From: Brachybacterium faecium DSM 4810
GTDB taxonomy: Bacteria; Actinomycetota; Actinomycetes; Actinomycetales; Dermabacteraceae
DNA length: 64,000 bases
Direction of reading: 5' to 3'
NCBI GenBank assembly: GCA_000023405.1
Contig: CP001643.1
Coordinates: 3,162,001-3,226,000 of the forward strand
In this document: positions 30,636-39,393 of the stretch, one piece after another
How the letters are laid out: the number at the start of each line of letters is the position of its first letter
Numbering within the stretch: position 1 is the first letter of the stretch
Notes under the pieces: generated by a model
The model's input: only the letters and a program-made list of their open reading frames with translations
The model's database searches: none
What the model was told of the DNA's origin: nothing
Position numbers and translations under genes: made by a program

Positions 30636-31763
30636 ATGACGCAGAGCACCCCCTCGAGCGAGGGCCCGGAACCCGCCGCCTACGAGTGGCCCCACCCTCC
30701 CGGAGCAGACCCCGCTCCCGACATCACCACCTCGGCTGCTGCTGCCTCGGGCATCGCCGCCGCTCCCGGCGTCCCCGGTGCCCCCGCCCCGGGAACCACC
30801 CCTTCTGACACCACCACCCCCGGCATCGTCGCCGAGCACGTGAGCCGGGCGTTCGGCAGCGTGCAGGCGGTGCATGATCTGAGCTTCACCGCGCCCCGCG
30901 GCGCGGTGACGGCGCTGGTGGGCCCCAACGGCTGCGGCAAGTCGACGCTGATGCTGATGCTCGCCTCGCTGCTGGCGCCGGATGCGGGCCGCGTGCTGAT
31001 CGACGGGGTGGACCCGGCCACCGATTCACCGGCGGTGCGGGCCGGCGTGGGCTGGATGCCGGACCAGTTCGGGGCCTGGGATTCGCTGCGCGTCGCCGAG
31101 GTGCTCGAGGTGATGGGCCGGGCCTACTTCCTGCCGACGGCACCGCTGCGCTCCCGGGTGGACGAGCTGCTGGAGCTGATGGACCTGGTCCCTCTCGCGC
31201 AGCAGCCCGCGCATGTGCTCTCCCGCGGGCAGAAGCAGCGCCTGGGCCTGGCGCGTGCGCTGGTCCACGCCCCGTCCGTGCTGATCCTCGACGAGCCGGC
31301 GTCGGGCCTGGATCCCGCGTCCCGCCGGCGTCTGCTGCGCGTGGTGCGCTCGCTCGCGGCCGCGGGGACGACGGTGCTGGTCTCCAGCCACATCCTCAGC
31401 GAGCTCGAGGAGATGGCCGATCACGTGGTGTTCATGGATGCCGGGCGGGTGGTCGAGGCTGCGCGCATGCGCGACCTGGCCGCTCGGCCGCGGCCCTGGC
31501 GGATCGCCTCGCTGCAGCAGGAGGCGCTGGTCGCAGCGCTGTCACGGCTCGGGGTGCGACACGAGGAGGTGCTCGGCCCGGAGCGCACCTCCTCCGGGCA
31601 CGCCGAGGTGACCGTGCACCTGCCGGACGAGGCCACGGCCTCGCGCCTGCTCACCGACCTCACCGCAGCGCACGCCCACGTGATCGCCTTCGGCCCGGCG
31701 ACGGGGCGGCTCGAGGCCGCCTATCTCGCCTCGGACGCCGCCCACCGCGAAGGAGCCCTGTGA
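30636..31763 (+). CDS. ABC transporter ATP-binding protein (ABC-2 exporter type)
   Basis: 375 residues from ATG 30636. After about 65 Pro/Ala/Thr-rich residues comes a standard nucleotide-binding domain: Walker A 'GPNGCGKST', signature 'LSRGQKQRLGLARAL' (Arg in place of the second Gly), Walker B 'VLILDEPASGLDP', switch His in 'VLVSSHILSEL'. A C-terminal regulatory part follows. Coupled to the permease gene downstream (stop overlaps its ATG). Such pairs export drugs, peptides or polysaccharide; substrate unknown. No ribosome site is evident before ATG 30636, so a slightly different start is possible. Confidence 0.9.
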   Translation: MTQSTPSSEGPEPAAYEWPHPPGADPAPDITTSAAAASGIAAAPGVPGAPAPGTTPSDTTTPGIVAEHVSRAFGSVQAVHDLSFTAPRGAVTALVGPNGCGKSTLMLMLASLLAPDAGRVLIDGVDPATDSPAVRAGVGWMPDQFGAWDSLRVAEVLEVMGRAYFLPTAPLRSRVDELLELMDLVPLAQQPAHVLSRGQKQRLGLARALVHAPSVLILDEPASGLDPASRRRLLRVVRSLAAAGTTVLVSSHILSELEEMADHVVFMDAGRVVEAARMRDLAARPRPWRIASLQQEALVAALSRLGVRHEEVLGPERTSSGHAEVTVHLPDEATASRLLTDLTAAHAHVIAFGPATGRLEAAYLASDAAHREGAL

Positions 31764-33013
31764 TGAGCACTCCCCCGAACGGCCCAGGCACGGGCACCCC
31801 CGACGCGACCGCCCCGTCCACCGGCCCGTCGGCCGAACCGTCGACCATCCCGCCCACCGACCCGTCGACCATCCCGCCCACCGACCCGTCGGCGAACCCG
31901 CCCGTCGGCCGCAGCCGTCCGCGCGGCGGCACCCTCGCGCTGCGCCCGCGCGGCCTGTGGCTGGTGACCTCGCTCGAGCTGCGCCAGCGGATCCGCTCGG
32001 CCCGCTGGTACGTGGCGCTGGGCATCTGGACCCTCCTGCTGTTCGGCATCGGGGTGCTGTCCCTCGCGCCGGCGCTGTACACCACCGAATGGGGTGTGGT
32101 GCGCGAGGTGGCGCGGGTGATGTTCAGCCTGCAGATGATCCTCGTGCTGCTGGCGATGCTGCTGGTCACGCCGGCGCTCTCCGCCGGGTCGATCAACGGG
32201 GACCGCAGCGCCGGCACCCTCGCGACGCTGCAGGCGAGCCTGCTCAGCCCGCTCGAGATCGTGCTCGGCAAGCTCCTGGCCGGGCTGGTCACGGGCCTGG
32301 CCTTCCTGGTGCTGGCGATGCCGTCGGCGCTGCCGCTCGCGCTGCTGGGCGAGGTGAGCATCTTCTACCTGCTGCGCGTCACGGCGACGATCTGCTTCCT
32401 CACCTTCTGCGTGACCGCGATCGGGCTGGGCCTCTCCGCGCTCACGCAGCGCCAGCTGGGATCGGTGGTGCTCGCCTACGTGCTGGTGTTCGGGGTGACG
32501 GTGGTGGGTCCGATCCTGTGGGGCGTCTCGGCCACGTTCCTCACCACCCAGCAGGAGGTGACCAGCTACTACACCGAGTACACCGACTACGAGGACTTCG
32601 AGGACGCCTCGACGGGCGGCGTGTGCGTGGCCAGCACCGACGTGCAGGGGGTGTGGCGGATGGACCTCGCCCAGCCGCTGATGTGGCCGAACCCGCTGGT
32701 GATGCTCGCCGAGACCGCGCCGCGCCAGCACATCGGCGGGTACTGGCAGGGCGAGAGCGATGCGCAGGTCGACGCCCTGTCGATCATGAAGTACGGGATG
32801 CGGGAGGCGTCCAGCCCGCCGCATCCCTCGGATCACAACCACTGCAGCCCGGAGGATGCCGACTATCCGGACCTCGGCGCTCCCACGCAGATCCCGCAGT
32901 GGCCGATGGGGGTGGCCGCCTGGGGCGTGGTCGCCCTGGGTGCGCTCGCGGTCGCGGTGGCGCGTCTGCGGGTGCCGATCCGACGGCTCGGGCCGGGCAC
33001 CCGGATCGCCTGA
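31763..33013 (+). CDS. ABC-2 type transporter permease
   Basis: 416 residues. The first 50 residues are Pro/Thr/Ser-rich with a tandem I-P-P-T-D-P-S repeat (three copies) encoded by a DNA repeat at about 31850-31890. Then about six membrane helices, with 'VTSLELRQRIRSARWYV' before helix 1 and 'GSINGDRSAGTLATLQASLL' after helix 2, as in ABC-2 membrane proteins. A large extracytoplasmic or cytoplasmic loop (about residues 265-370) contains two Cys. AAGGAG lies eight bases before ATG 31763; GTG 31760 is also possible. Works with the ATPase encoded immediately upstream. Confidence 0.88.
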   Translation: MSTPPNGPGTGTPDATAPSTGPSAEPSTIPPTDPSTIPPTDPSANPPVGRSRPRGGTLALRPRGLWLVTSLELRQRIRSARWYVALGIWTLLLFGIGVLSLAPALYTTEWGVVREVARVMFSLQMILVLLAMLLVTPALSAGSINGDRSAGTLATLQASLLSPLEIVLGKLLAGLVTGLAFLVLAMPSALPLALLGEVSIFYLLRVTATICFLTFCVTAIGLGLSALTQRQLGSVVLAYVLVFGVTVVGPILWGVSATFLTTQQEVTSYYTEYTDYEDFEDASTGGVCVASTDVQGVWRMDLAQPLMWPNPLVMLAETAPRQHIGGYWQGESDAQVDALSIMKYGMREASSPPHPSDHNHCSPEDADYPDLGAPTQIPQWPMGVAAWGVVALGALAVAVARLRVPIRRLGPGTRIA

Positions 33014-33020
33014 GCCGGAT

Positions 33021-34760
33021 TCAGAGCTCCCGCAGCCCGGTCACCGAGTCCGGCACGTCGTGCCGGTGGCCGGGCTGTTCACGCTGTTCGGGTTGTTCGG
33101 GCTGGTCAGAGTGCTGCCCGTCGGCGGTGCGGCCGCCGCCGGTGAAGGCGGAGCCCTCGCCGCCGAAGTCGGGCAGGGTGCCGCGGGCGAGATCCGCCGC
33201 GCGCACCGCGGTGTCCCGCGCCTCGGGGGCGCTCTCGTCCACCCAGAGCCGCTCCCCGGCGGCGTCGAGGTCGAAGATCTCCAGGGCGTGGTCGCCGCCC
33301 TCGGCCTGGAGGCGCTTGCGCAGCGCGGCGCGCACCGCCGGATCCCTCGCCCGGTCGGCGCGGGTGCCGATATCGGGGGCGACCAGCGCGTACGGGGCCT
33401 CCCGGCGCATGTAGTCGCCGGCCGGGCCGTAGAGCACGTCCCGCAGCCCGGAGCGCATCGCGGCCGCGGCGGCCAGGCCCAGCAGCGGCACCAGCACCAG
33501 CGCGATCACCGTCGCCGCCACCCAGGTCAGAGCCGTGGCGACCTGCAGCAGCTCCATCAGCAGCACCGCCGCGCCCGTGCCCAGCAGCGCGAAGACGGCG
33601 CTGAACCAGCCGGTCAGCCCCACCACCCGGGCCTCCCACGGGCTCACCCGCGCCCGGTGCGCCCAGTCCTCATGGGTGCGCAGATCGCGCACCTGATCCC
33701 GCTGCCCGGCGGCGAGCAGCACCGACAGGGCCGGGGAGAGCGCGAGGCCCAGCAGCACGAGAGCGATGACGGGGGCGGCGATCACGGCCTGCTGCCAGCG
33801 CAGCAGGGAGGTGGTGGCGGTGAGGTCCATGGCGCCCACGCGCACGATCACGGTGACCAGGTCGGTGATCCCGAACATCAGCCAGCCCAGGCCCGCGGCG
33901 GCCGGCACCACCCACACCAGGCTCGCCCGGGCGATGCGGGCCAGGGCGACGAGGGCGCCGCGCGGGGTGGAGGCGCCGCTCAGGGCGGGGCTGCCGAGCG
34001 TGGGCGGCAGGTGCCGACGGTCCTGTGCCCGCACCTGCCGCGCGGCCGCCGCCCGCTCCTCGCGGTCCCGGGCGATGCGGGCGGTGACGTGCAGCGCGGC
34101 GGCGTCCGTGATGCCCAGCAGCTTCGGTGCGGTCACCCGCCGGCGCACGAGCACCCAGGCGACCTGCAGGGCGAGGATCGCCAGGCACCAGGAGGAGAGC
34201 GGGCCCGCGCCGAGACCGGACCACGGCTGCGGCATCCCCGCCAGCACGGTGACCGGCCACAGCAGCACGATCAGCACGGGCGGGAGCATGAGCACCGCGG
34301 TGACGCGGGTGGCGATCTCCTGCTGGAACGCCTGCTCGGTGAGGAAGCGGCGCGGCTGGAGATCGGCCAGGAGCCGCGGCGCGAGTGGGGTCAGCGCCAG
34401 GCTGAGCAGCGTCGCGGCGGCCGGGAGCACGAGGAAGGCGGTGCCCAGGCCGGTGCTCGTGAAGCCCAGGCCGAGCATCGCGGCCCGCAGGTAGGTGGGA
34501 TCGCCCATCGCGGCGAGGAGGGAGAGGAACCAGAACGTCGGGGAGGCGCCGACGACATACAGCGCCAGCAGCAGATACCACAGGCCCAGCAGCATCAGGC
34601 CGGGCGCCCAGACCACCTGCAGCAGTCGGCGCAGGATCGCCCGACGGGACTCGGCGATGATCTCGCCCGGCGGCACCAGCGAGGTGCCCTCCCGCGGCAG
34701 GCGCGGCGGTGCCGGCAGGTCCGTCAGCGGAGGCAACGGGCGGGAGGGGGGCGAGGTCAT
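33021..34760 (-). CDS. Uncharacterised polytopic membrane protein downstream of recR
   Basis: 579 residues, not recognised as a known family. After a Pro-rich N-terminus (about 25 residues) there are roughly ten hydrophobic segments ('LMLLGLWYLLLALYVVGA', 'WPVTVLAGMPQPW', 'VWVVPAAAGLGWLMFGI' and others) separated by Arg-rich loops, and a soluble acidic C-terminal tail of about 100 residues ending in a Gln/Glu/Pro-rich stretch. It starts 20 bases after the recR stop, so it may be in the recR transcript. Start ATG 34760 (AGGTG upstream) or GTG 34769. No catalytic motif seen. Convergent with the ABC-2 permease. Confidence 0.75.
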   Translation of the reverse strand: MTSPPSRPLPPLTDLPAPPRLPREGTSLVPPGEIIAESRRAILRRLLQVVWAPGLMLLGLWYLLLALYVVGASPTFWFLSLLAAMGDPTYLRAAMLGLGFTSTGLGTAFLVLPAAATLLSLALTPLAPRLLADLQPRRFLTEQAFQQEIATRVTAVLMLPPVLIVLLWPVTVLAGMPQPWSGLGAGPLSSWCLAILALQVAWVLVRRRVTAPKLLGITDAAALHVTARIARDREERAAAARQVRAQDRRHLPPTLGSPALSGASTPRGALVALARIARASLVWVVPAAAGLGWLMFGITDLVTVIVRVGAMDLTATTSLLRWQQAVIAAPVIALVLLGLALSPALSVLLAAGQRDQVRDLRTHEDWAHRARVSPWEARVVGLTGWFSAVFALLGTGAAVLLMELLQVATALTWVAATVIALVLVPLLGLAAAAAMRSGLRDVLYGPAGDYMRREAPYALVAPDIGTRADRARDPAVRAALRKRLQAEGGDHALEIFDLDAAGERLWVDESAPEARDTAVRAADLARGTLPDFGGEGSAFTGGGRTADGQHSDQPEQPEQREQPGHRHDVPDSVTGLREL

Positions 34761-34779
34761 CGTCGGCACCTGGCGGGGA

Positions 34780-35373
34780 TCAGACGCTGCGCCGGCCCAG
34801 GAAGGCTCTGCCCAGGGTCATCTCGTCGGCGTAGTCGAGATCGCCGCCGACGGGCAGCCCGGAGGCGAGGCGGGTGACGGTCAGCTCCATCGGCCCGAGC
34901 AGGCGCGAGAGGTAGGCGGCGGTGGCCTCGCCCTCGATGTTCGGGTCCAGCGCGAGGATCACCTCGGTGGTCTCCCCGGAGCCGAGCCGGCTCATCAGCT
35001 GGGTGATGCGCAGGTCGTTGGGGCCGACGCCGCCGATCGGGTCGATGGCGCCGCCGAGCACGTGGTAGCGGCCCTTGAACTCGCGGATCTTCTCGATCGC
35101 GACGATGTCCTTGGACTCCTCGACCACGCAGATCACCTCGTCGGTGCGGCGCGGGTCGGTGCAGATGCGGCACTTCTCCTCCGCGGAGACGTTGCCGCAG
35201 ATCTCGCAGAAGCGCACCGTGTCCTTCACCTGGATGAGCACCTCCGCGAGTCGGCGCACAGCGGCGTCGTCGGCGTCCAGCAGATGGAATGCGATCCGCT
35301 GCGCCGACTTGGGGCCGATGCCCGGCAGCCTGCCGAGCTCGTCGATGAGGTCCTGGACGATGCCTTCGTACAC
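34780..35373 (-). CDS. recR: Recombination mediator protein RecR
   Basis: 197 residues from GTG 35373, the usual length. N-terminal helix-hairpin-helix '[20 protein letters not shown]', zinc finger C56/C59/C68/C71 ('FCEICG', 'KCRICTD'), then a Toprim domain beginning '[17 protein letters not shown]' and the C-terminal block '[11 protein letters not shown]'. With RecF/RecO it loads RecA at gaps. In most actinobacteria recR lies close to dnaX with ybaB between them; here dnaX is 4 kb away and the interval contains plus-strand genes and an insertion sequence. Confidence 0.96.
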   Translation of the reverse strand: MYEGIVQDLIDELGRLPGIGPKSAQRIAFHLLDADDAAVRRLAEVLIQVKDTVRFCEICGNVSAEEKCRICTDPRRTDEVICVVEESKDIVAIEKIREFKGRYHVLGGAIDPIGGVGPNDLRITQLMSRLGSGETTEVILALDPNIEGEATAAYLSRLLGPMELTVTRLASGLPVGGDLDYADEMTLGRAFLGRRSV

Positions 35374-35575
35374 GGCCCCAACTGTAGTTGTCCGCGCCGA
35401 CCAGGGACGCTCCCCGGCGCTCCGCTGTGAGCGATCCCGGTCCGGCGCGCACCGCCCACCCCTTCTGCAGCCCCGCACCGCACCAGTTTCCCCGGCCTCC
35501 GGCCCCACCCGCCCTACACCCCCGCCCGCGCACCAACTTCTTGTCGCAGGCGTGACCTCACCCCCGTAGACGCGT

Positions 35576-37003
35576 TGTTATGTCGCAGGACATCGGTGAC
35601 AGTTCTGTATCAGGACATCGGTGACAGTTCTGGGGCTCTTGGTGGTGACACTTCAGGGCTGAGACTGCGGGATGAGCAAGAATCAGCCCGTAGATCCTCG
35701 CGTCCGTTTGGCGATCTCTCGCTGGCCCGAGGACGCTCCGAGAGGGACCGTGACCAGCTTCTGTGTTGAGCACGGGATCTCGCGGAAGACGTTCTATGTC
35801 CTGCGTGCTCGGTTGCGTGAGGAAGGCCCGGCGGCGGTGCTCGAACCGAAGAGCCGTCGGCCGTCCAGCAGTCCTACCCGCATTGGTGAGGACGTGAAGG
35901 ACCAGGCGGTGGCGGTGCGGGCGGCCCTGGAGGCGTCGGGTTTGGACCACGGCCCGATCAGTGTGTTCGACCGGATGGGGGCGATGGGCTTGGAGTCTCC
36001 GTCGGTCGCGGCGCTGGCGAGGATCTTTCGTGAGCGGGGCGTGGCTCGAGCGGACCCGAAGAAGAAGCCACGATCGGCGTATCGCCGGTTTGTCTATCCC
36101 GCGCCCAACGCGTGCTGGCAGCTGGACGCCACCGGCTACGTGCTGATCGATGGGCGTTCCTGCACCATCTTCCAGCTCCAGGACGACCATTCCCGGCTCG
36201 CAGTCGCCTCTCTGGTCGCGCCGGCAGAGACCACGCAGGCTGCTCTGGACGTGTTCCTCAAAGGCGTCGCCCGGTATGGGGTTCCACAACGCCTGTTAAC
36301 GGACAACGGCGCGGCGATGAACCCGACTCGGCGTGGTTGGCCGAGCCCGTTGGTCACTCACGCCACCGGGCTCGGAGTCCAGGCGATCACCGGCAAACCC
36401 TTCAAGCCCACCACCCAGGGCAAGAACGAACGGTTCCACCAGACCTTGTTCCGCTGGCTGGATCAGCAGCCGCTGGCTGAGACGATCTCGCAGCTCCAAG
36501 CGATGGTGGACAACTTCGACATCATCTACAACCAGCAGCGACGTCACCAAGGCCTGCCCGGCCGGATCACTCCTCAGCAGGCTTGGGACGCCACGCCCGT
36601 GGCAGAAGCACCGAAGCCACCAGCAGCACCGATCGACGTACTGCTGCCAGCGCCGCTGGACGAAGTTCTCCACCCCGGCGAAGAGCCTCAGGCACTGGAC
36701 TACACCGCCTGGGGCGATCCCTTCGACAAGGAAGCCGGACAACGAGTCCTGCGGACCGGTTCAAACGGTTCCATCGTGCTGCGAAGGATCACGTTCTATC
36801 TCTCCAAACGGCGGGCCGGCGAACACGTCCGAGTCATCTGGGACGCCACCGGGCTCGTCGTGATCGACGTTCACGGCGAAGTCCTCATCAAGCATCCCTG
36901 GCCCCCGGCAGGCACCACTTACGTCGGCAACGGGAAGCCTCGAGGACGCCCTCGAAAGACCCCACGACCGGAGTAACTGTCACCGATGTCCTGAGACATC
37001 ACA
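35576..37003 (+). mobile_element. Complete IS481-type insertion sequence, 1428 bp
   Basis: Terminal inverted repeats of 29 bases (35576-35604 and 36975-37003) match at 27 positions, begin TGT and contain CAGGACATCGGTGACAGTT. A perfect 15-bp direct repeat (CCCCCGTAGACGCGT) flanks it at 35561-35575 and 37004-37018. One intact transposase gene. At the left end the motif CAGGACATCGGTGACAGTTC occurs twice (35586 and 35611), 25 bases apart, only the first belonging to the repeat proper. GC content is visibly lower than in the neighbours, suggesting a foreign origin. Intact ends and gene suggest a recent, possibly active copy. Confidence 0.93.
35672..36976 (+). CDS. IS481-family DDE transposase
   Basis: 434 residues. 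N-terminal HTH about residues 25-55 ('FCVEHGISRKTFYVLRARL') and an rve/integrase-core catalytic domain with the DDE residues D152 ('WQLDATGYV'), D211 ('RLLTDNGAA') and E253 ('GKNERFHQTLF'). A C-terminal region after residue 310 is Pro-rich then basic. Cuts and joins the ends of the surrounding element. The stop codon lies inside the right inverted repeat. Codon use is less GC-biased than in neighbouring genes. No frameshift or truncation. Confidence 0.95.
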   Translation: MSKNQPVDPRVRLAISRWPEDAPRGTVTSFCVEHGISRKTFYVLRARLREEGPAAVLEPKSRRPSSSPTRIGEDVKDQAVAVRAALEASGLDHGPISVFDRMGAMGLESPSVAALARIFRERGVARADPKKKPRSAYRRFVYPAPNACWQLDATGYVLIDGRSCTIFQLQDDHSRLAVASLVAPAETTQAALDVFLKGVARYGVPQRLLTDNGAAMNPTRRGWPSPLVTHATGLGVQAITGKPFKPTTQGKNERFHQTLFRWLDQQPLAETISQLQAMVDNFDIIYNQQRRHQGLPGRITPQQAWDATPVAEAPKPPAAPIDVLLPAPLDEVLHPGEEPQALDYTAWGDPFDKEAGQRVLRTGSNGSIVLRRITFYLSKRRAGEHVRVIWDATGLVVIDVHGEVLIKHPWPPAGTTYVGNGKPRGRPRKTPRPE

Positions 37004-37063
37004 CCCCCGTAGACGCGTCGAGGTCACGCCAGCGACAAGAAGTTCGTCGTTGCCTGACGGTGG

Positions 37064-37170
37064 ACGGGGCCAGACGGTCGTCGGGGCCAGACGGTCGGCG
37101 CGGCCAGAAGGACGGCACGGCCAGAAGGACAGCGGGGCCAGACGGTCGCAGCGACAAGATGTTCGACCCC
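37064..37170. repeat. Imperfect 15-bp tandem repeats GGGGCCAGACGGTCG plus palindrome tail
   Basis: Five or so variants of GGGGCCAGACGGTCG / GCGGCCAGAAGGACG run from 37064 to 37148, followed at 37149-37166 by GCGACAAGATGTTCGAC, a near copy of the right end of the family-2 palindrome (GCGACAAGAAGTTCGTC at 37032). Apparently a partial duplication of the palindrome end. It lies upstream of the GH125 gene. Confidence 0.6.
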
Positions 37171-37259
37171 CTCCTGTGCTTGACCGCTACAGTGTGGCCC
37201 GACCACGTCGGCGCCGCATCGTCCGCGCGACCGGCTCAGCGACCTCGACCAGGAGAGAT

Positions 37260-38633
37260 GTGGCCACTCTGCCTCCCGCCCTTCTCGGGACCGTGCACGA
37301 GCGCGTCCTGACCGGACTCGACGACATCGTCGGCACCGACCGCGCCCTCGCGACGGAGATCGCCGACCGCGTCGTCGGTTACCTCCGCAACACCGCCGAG
37401 ACCACGGTGAACGTCGAGGAGGACGGCACCACCTTCGTGATCACCGGGGACATCCCGGCGATGTGGCTGCGCGACTCCGCCGCACAGCTCACGCCGCTGC
37501 TGCGCCTGGTGGCCGGCGGCGTGGGCGCCGAGGAGGAGCGTGCGGAGCTGGTGTCGCTGCTGGCCGGGCTGCTGCGCCGCCACTGGCAGTACATCGAGAT
37601 CGATCCCTACGCGAACGCGTTCAACCGCCTGCCGGACAACTCCCACTGGGATGAGGACGTCACCGAGTTCGAGAACCCGTGGGCGTGGGAGCGGAAGTTC
37701 GAGCTGGACTCGCTCTCCTACGGCCCGGACCTGGCCTGGCGGCTGTGGACCGCGACCGGGGACACCTCCTGGGCCGATGAGCGGTTCCTGCCCGCGGCCC
37801 GCGCGATCCTCGCCACCGTCGCGACCGAGCAGCATCATGAGGAGCGCTCGCAGTACCGCTTCCAGCGCACGGGCGTTCCCGCGCAGGACACCCTCGACCG
37901 CGAGGGGCGCGGCTCCCTGACCACGCCGAACGGCCTCGTGTGGGCCGGGTTCCGCCCCTCGGACGATGCCTGCGAGCTGGGGTACAACATCCCCGGCAAC
38001 CATTTCCTGGCCCTCGCGCTGGAGCGCCTGGCCGTGCTGCTCGAGCAGGTCGCGGACGCCCCGCAGGAGGCGGCCGAGGCGCGCCGTCTCGCCGCCGAGA
38101 TCCGGGCCGCGCTCGAGGAGCACGGCCTGATCGACGGTCCGGACGGGCAGCGGATCTGGGCGTACGAGATCGACGGCCGCGGCGAGCACCGCTTCCTCGA
38201 CGACGCGAACGTGCCGAGCCTGCTGTCCCTGCCGTACCTGGGCTGTGTGGACGCCGAGGACCCGGTGTACCTCGCCACCCGTGCGGCGGTGCTGTCGCGG
38301 CAGAACCCGTACTACTACGCGGGCCTGTTCCTCGAGGGCGTCGGCTCCCCGCACACCCCGAAGGACCACGTGTGGCCGATCGCGAAGTCCATCGAGGGGC
38401 TGACCACGGCCGACCGCGCGGAGAAGCTGCGGCTCCTGCAGCAGCTGATCCGCACCGACGGCGGCACCGGGATGATGCATGAGGGCGTCCACGTCGACGA
38501 GCCGACGCAGTTCACCCGCGAATGGTTCTCCTGGTCGAATTCGATGTTCTGCGAGCTGGCCCTCGACCTGGCCGGCGTCTCGCGCGACCCGGCCGGGAGC
38601 CAGGGCCCCTCGGAGGACGTCGCCGGCGCCTGA
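37260..38633 (+). CDS. Metal-independent alpha-mannosidase (GH125)
   Basis: 457 residues from GTG 37260, with AGGAGAG just upstream; the frame is open further up but only over repeats. GH125 marks: 'VITGDIPAMWLRDSAAQL', 'DPYANAFNRLPDNSHW', 'WERKFELDSLSYGPDLAWRL', 'DDACELGYNIPGNHF' and 'YYAGLFLEGVGSPHTP'. The fold is an (alpha/alpha)6 barrel; the family cleaves alpha-1,6-mannose linkages by inversion, e.g. from yeast mannan or N-glycans. No signal peptide, so it acts in the cytoplasm on imported fragments. No neighbouring transporter on the same strand; the upstream insertion sequence may have altered its promoter region. Confidence 0.95.
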   Translation: MATLPPALLGTVHERVLTGLDDIVGTDRALATEIADRVVGYLRNTAETTVNVEEDGTTFVITGDIPAMWLRDSAAQLTPLLRLVAGGVGAEEERAELVSLLAGLLRRHWQYIEIDPYANAFNRLPDNSHWDEDVTEFENPWAWERKFELDSLSYGPDLAWRLWTATGDTSWADERFLPAARAILATVATEQHHEERSQYRFQRTGVPAQDTLDREGRGSLTTPNGLVWAGFRPSDDACELGYNIPGNHFLALALERLAVLLEQVADAPQEAAEARRLAAEIRAALEEHGLIDGPDGQRIWAYEIDGRGEHRFLDDANVPSLLSLPYLGCVDAEDPVYLATRAAVLSRQNPYYYAGLFLEGVGSPHTPKDHVWPIAKSIEGLTTADRAEKLRLLQQLIRTDGGTGMMHEGVHVDEPTQFTREWFSWSNSMFCELALDLAGVSRDPAGSQGPSEDVAGA

Positions 38634-38763
38634 CCGGCCTCCCTCACCGGCAGCCGCCACCCGGCTCGTGCAGGGTGGCGGTGTGCAGGTGGGCGCGGTA
38701 CCGTCTGTGCGGGTCGTCGCGTTCTGCACGGCCCGTCGTCGACTCTGAACAGGACGTGGAGCG

Positions 38764-39294
38764 ATGTCGTCGATGCCGCATCCCTATGACGCCGCGGAGC
38801 CGGCCCGCGAGTGCCAGGTGACCGAGGCGCCCGAGGTGCCCACCGCCGTGGTCTCGCAGCGGGAGTACCCGATGCATGCGATGCCCACGCTGATGGACGG
38901 GACCTTCTCGCATCTCGTGGAGGCGCTCGCGGAGGTGGGCATCCACCCGATCGGTCCTGCGTTCGCGCTGCATCACCGCGCACCGGTCTCCACCGCCGAT
39001 CTGGAGGTCGGCTTCCCGGTCGACACCCCGCTCACCGAGACCCTCACCCTGCCCAGCGGGTACGAGGTGACCGGGTCCGTGCTGCCCAGCGGGCGCGTCG
39101 GCTGGATCTCCCACCTCGGCGGCTACGGCGGCCTGGCCGAGAAGTGGGGCGCGTTCACCGAGGAGATCGGTGAGTCCGAGGAGCAGATGATGTACCCGTT
39201 CTGGGAGTTCTACGTGACTCCGCCCGCGCCGGACGTGAACCCGGCGACGCTGCGCACGGACCTGTTCAGCCTGCTGGAGCCGCGCGAAGGCTGA
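38764..39294 (+). CDS. GyrI-like effector-binding domain protein
   Basis: 176 residues, single small-molecule-binding domain of the SOUL/GyrI (AraC effector-binding) type: 'EYPMHAMPTLMDGTFSHLVE', 'GPAFALHHRAPVSTADLEVG' and 'VTGSVLPSGRVGWISHLGGY', with C-terminal 'MMYPFWEFYVTPP'. No DNA-binding domain. Stand-alone members bind hydrophobic cations or heme-like ligands, or inhibit gyrase, but no specific role can be given. GTGGAG precedes the ATG. Convergent with dnaX. Confidence 0.85.
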   Translation: MSSMPHPYDAAEPARECQVTEAPEVPTAVVSQREYPMHAMPTLMDGTFSHLVEALAEVGIHPIGPAFALHHRAPVSTADLEVGFPVDTPLTETLTLPSGYEVTGSVLPSGRVGWISHLGGYGGLAEKWGAFTEEIGESEEQMMYPFWEFYVTPPAPDVNPATLRTDLFSLLEPREG

Positions 39295-39393
39295 CCCCGC
39301 GCCGGGGGCCTCCCGCGGTCGCCCCCCGATTGCCGCCCAATACCTGCCGTCCACCTGCGCCACCGCGGGCTGCCGGACAATGTCCGGGCTGGG

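Larger units (their letters stand above)
35535..37046. repeat. Family-2 palindrome split by an insertion sequence
   Basis: Left half 35535-35575 (AACTTCTTGTCGC, then AGGCGTGACCTCA and the loop) and right half 37004-37046 (loop copy, then CGAGGTCACGCC and GCGACAAGAAGTTCG) pair with each other with few mismatches if the insertion is removed. The loop sequence CCCCCGTAGACGCGT is present on both sides as a target duplication. So the palindrome is older than the insertion. Confidence 0.9.
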
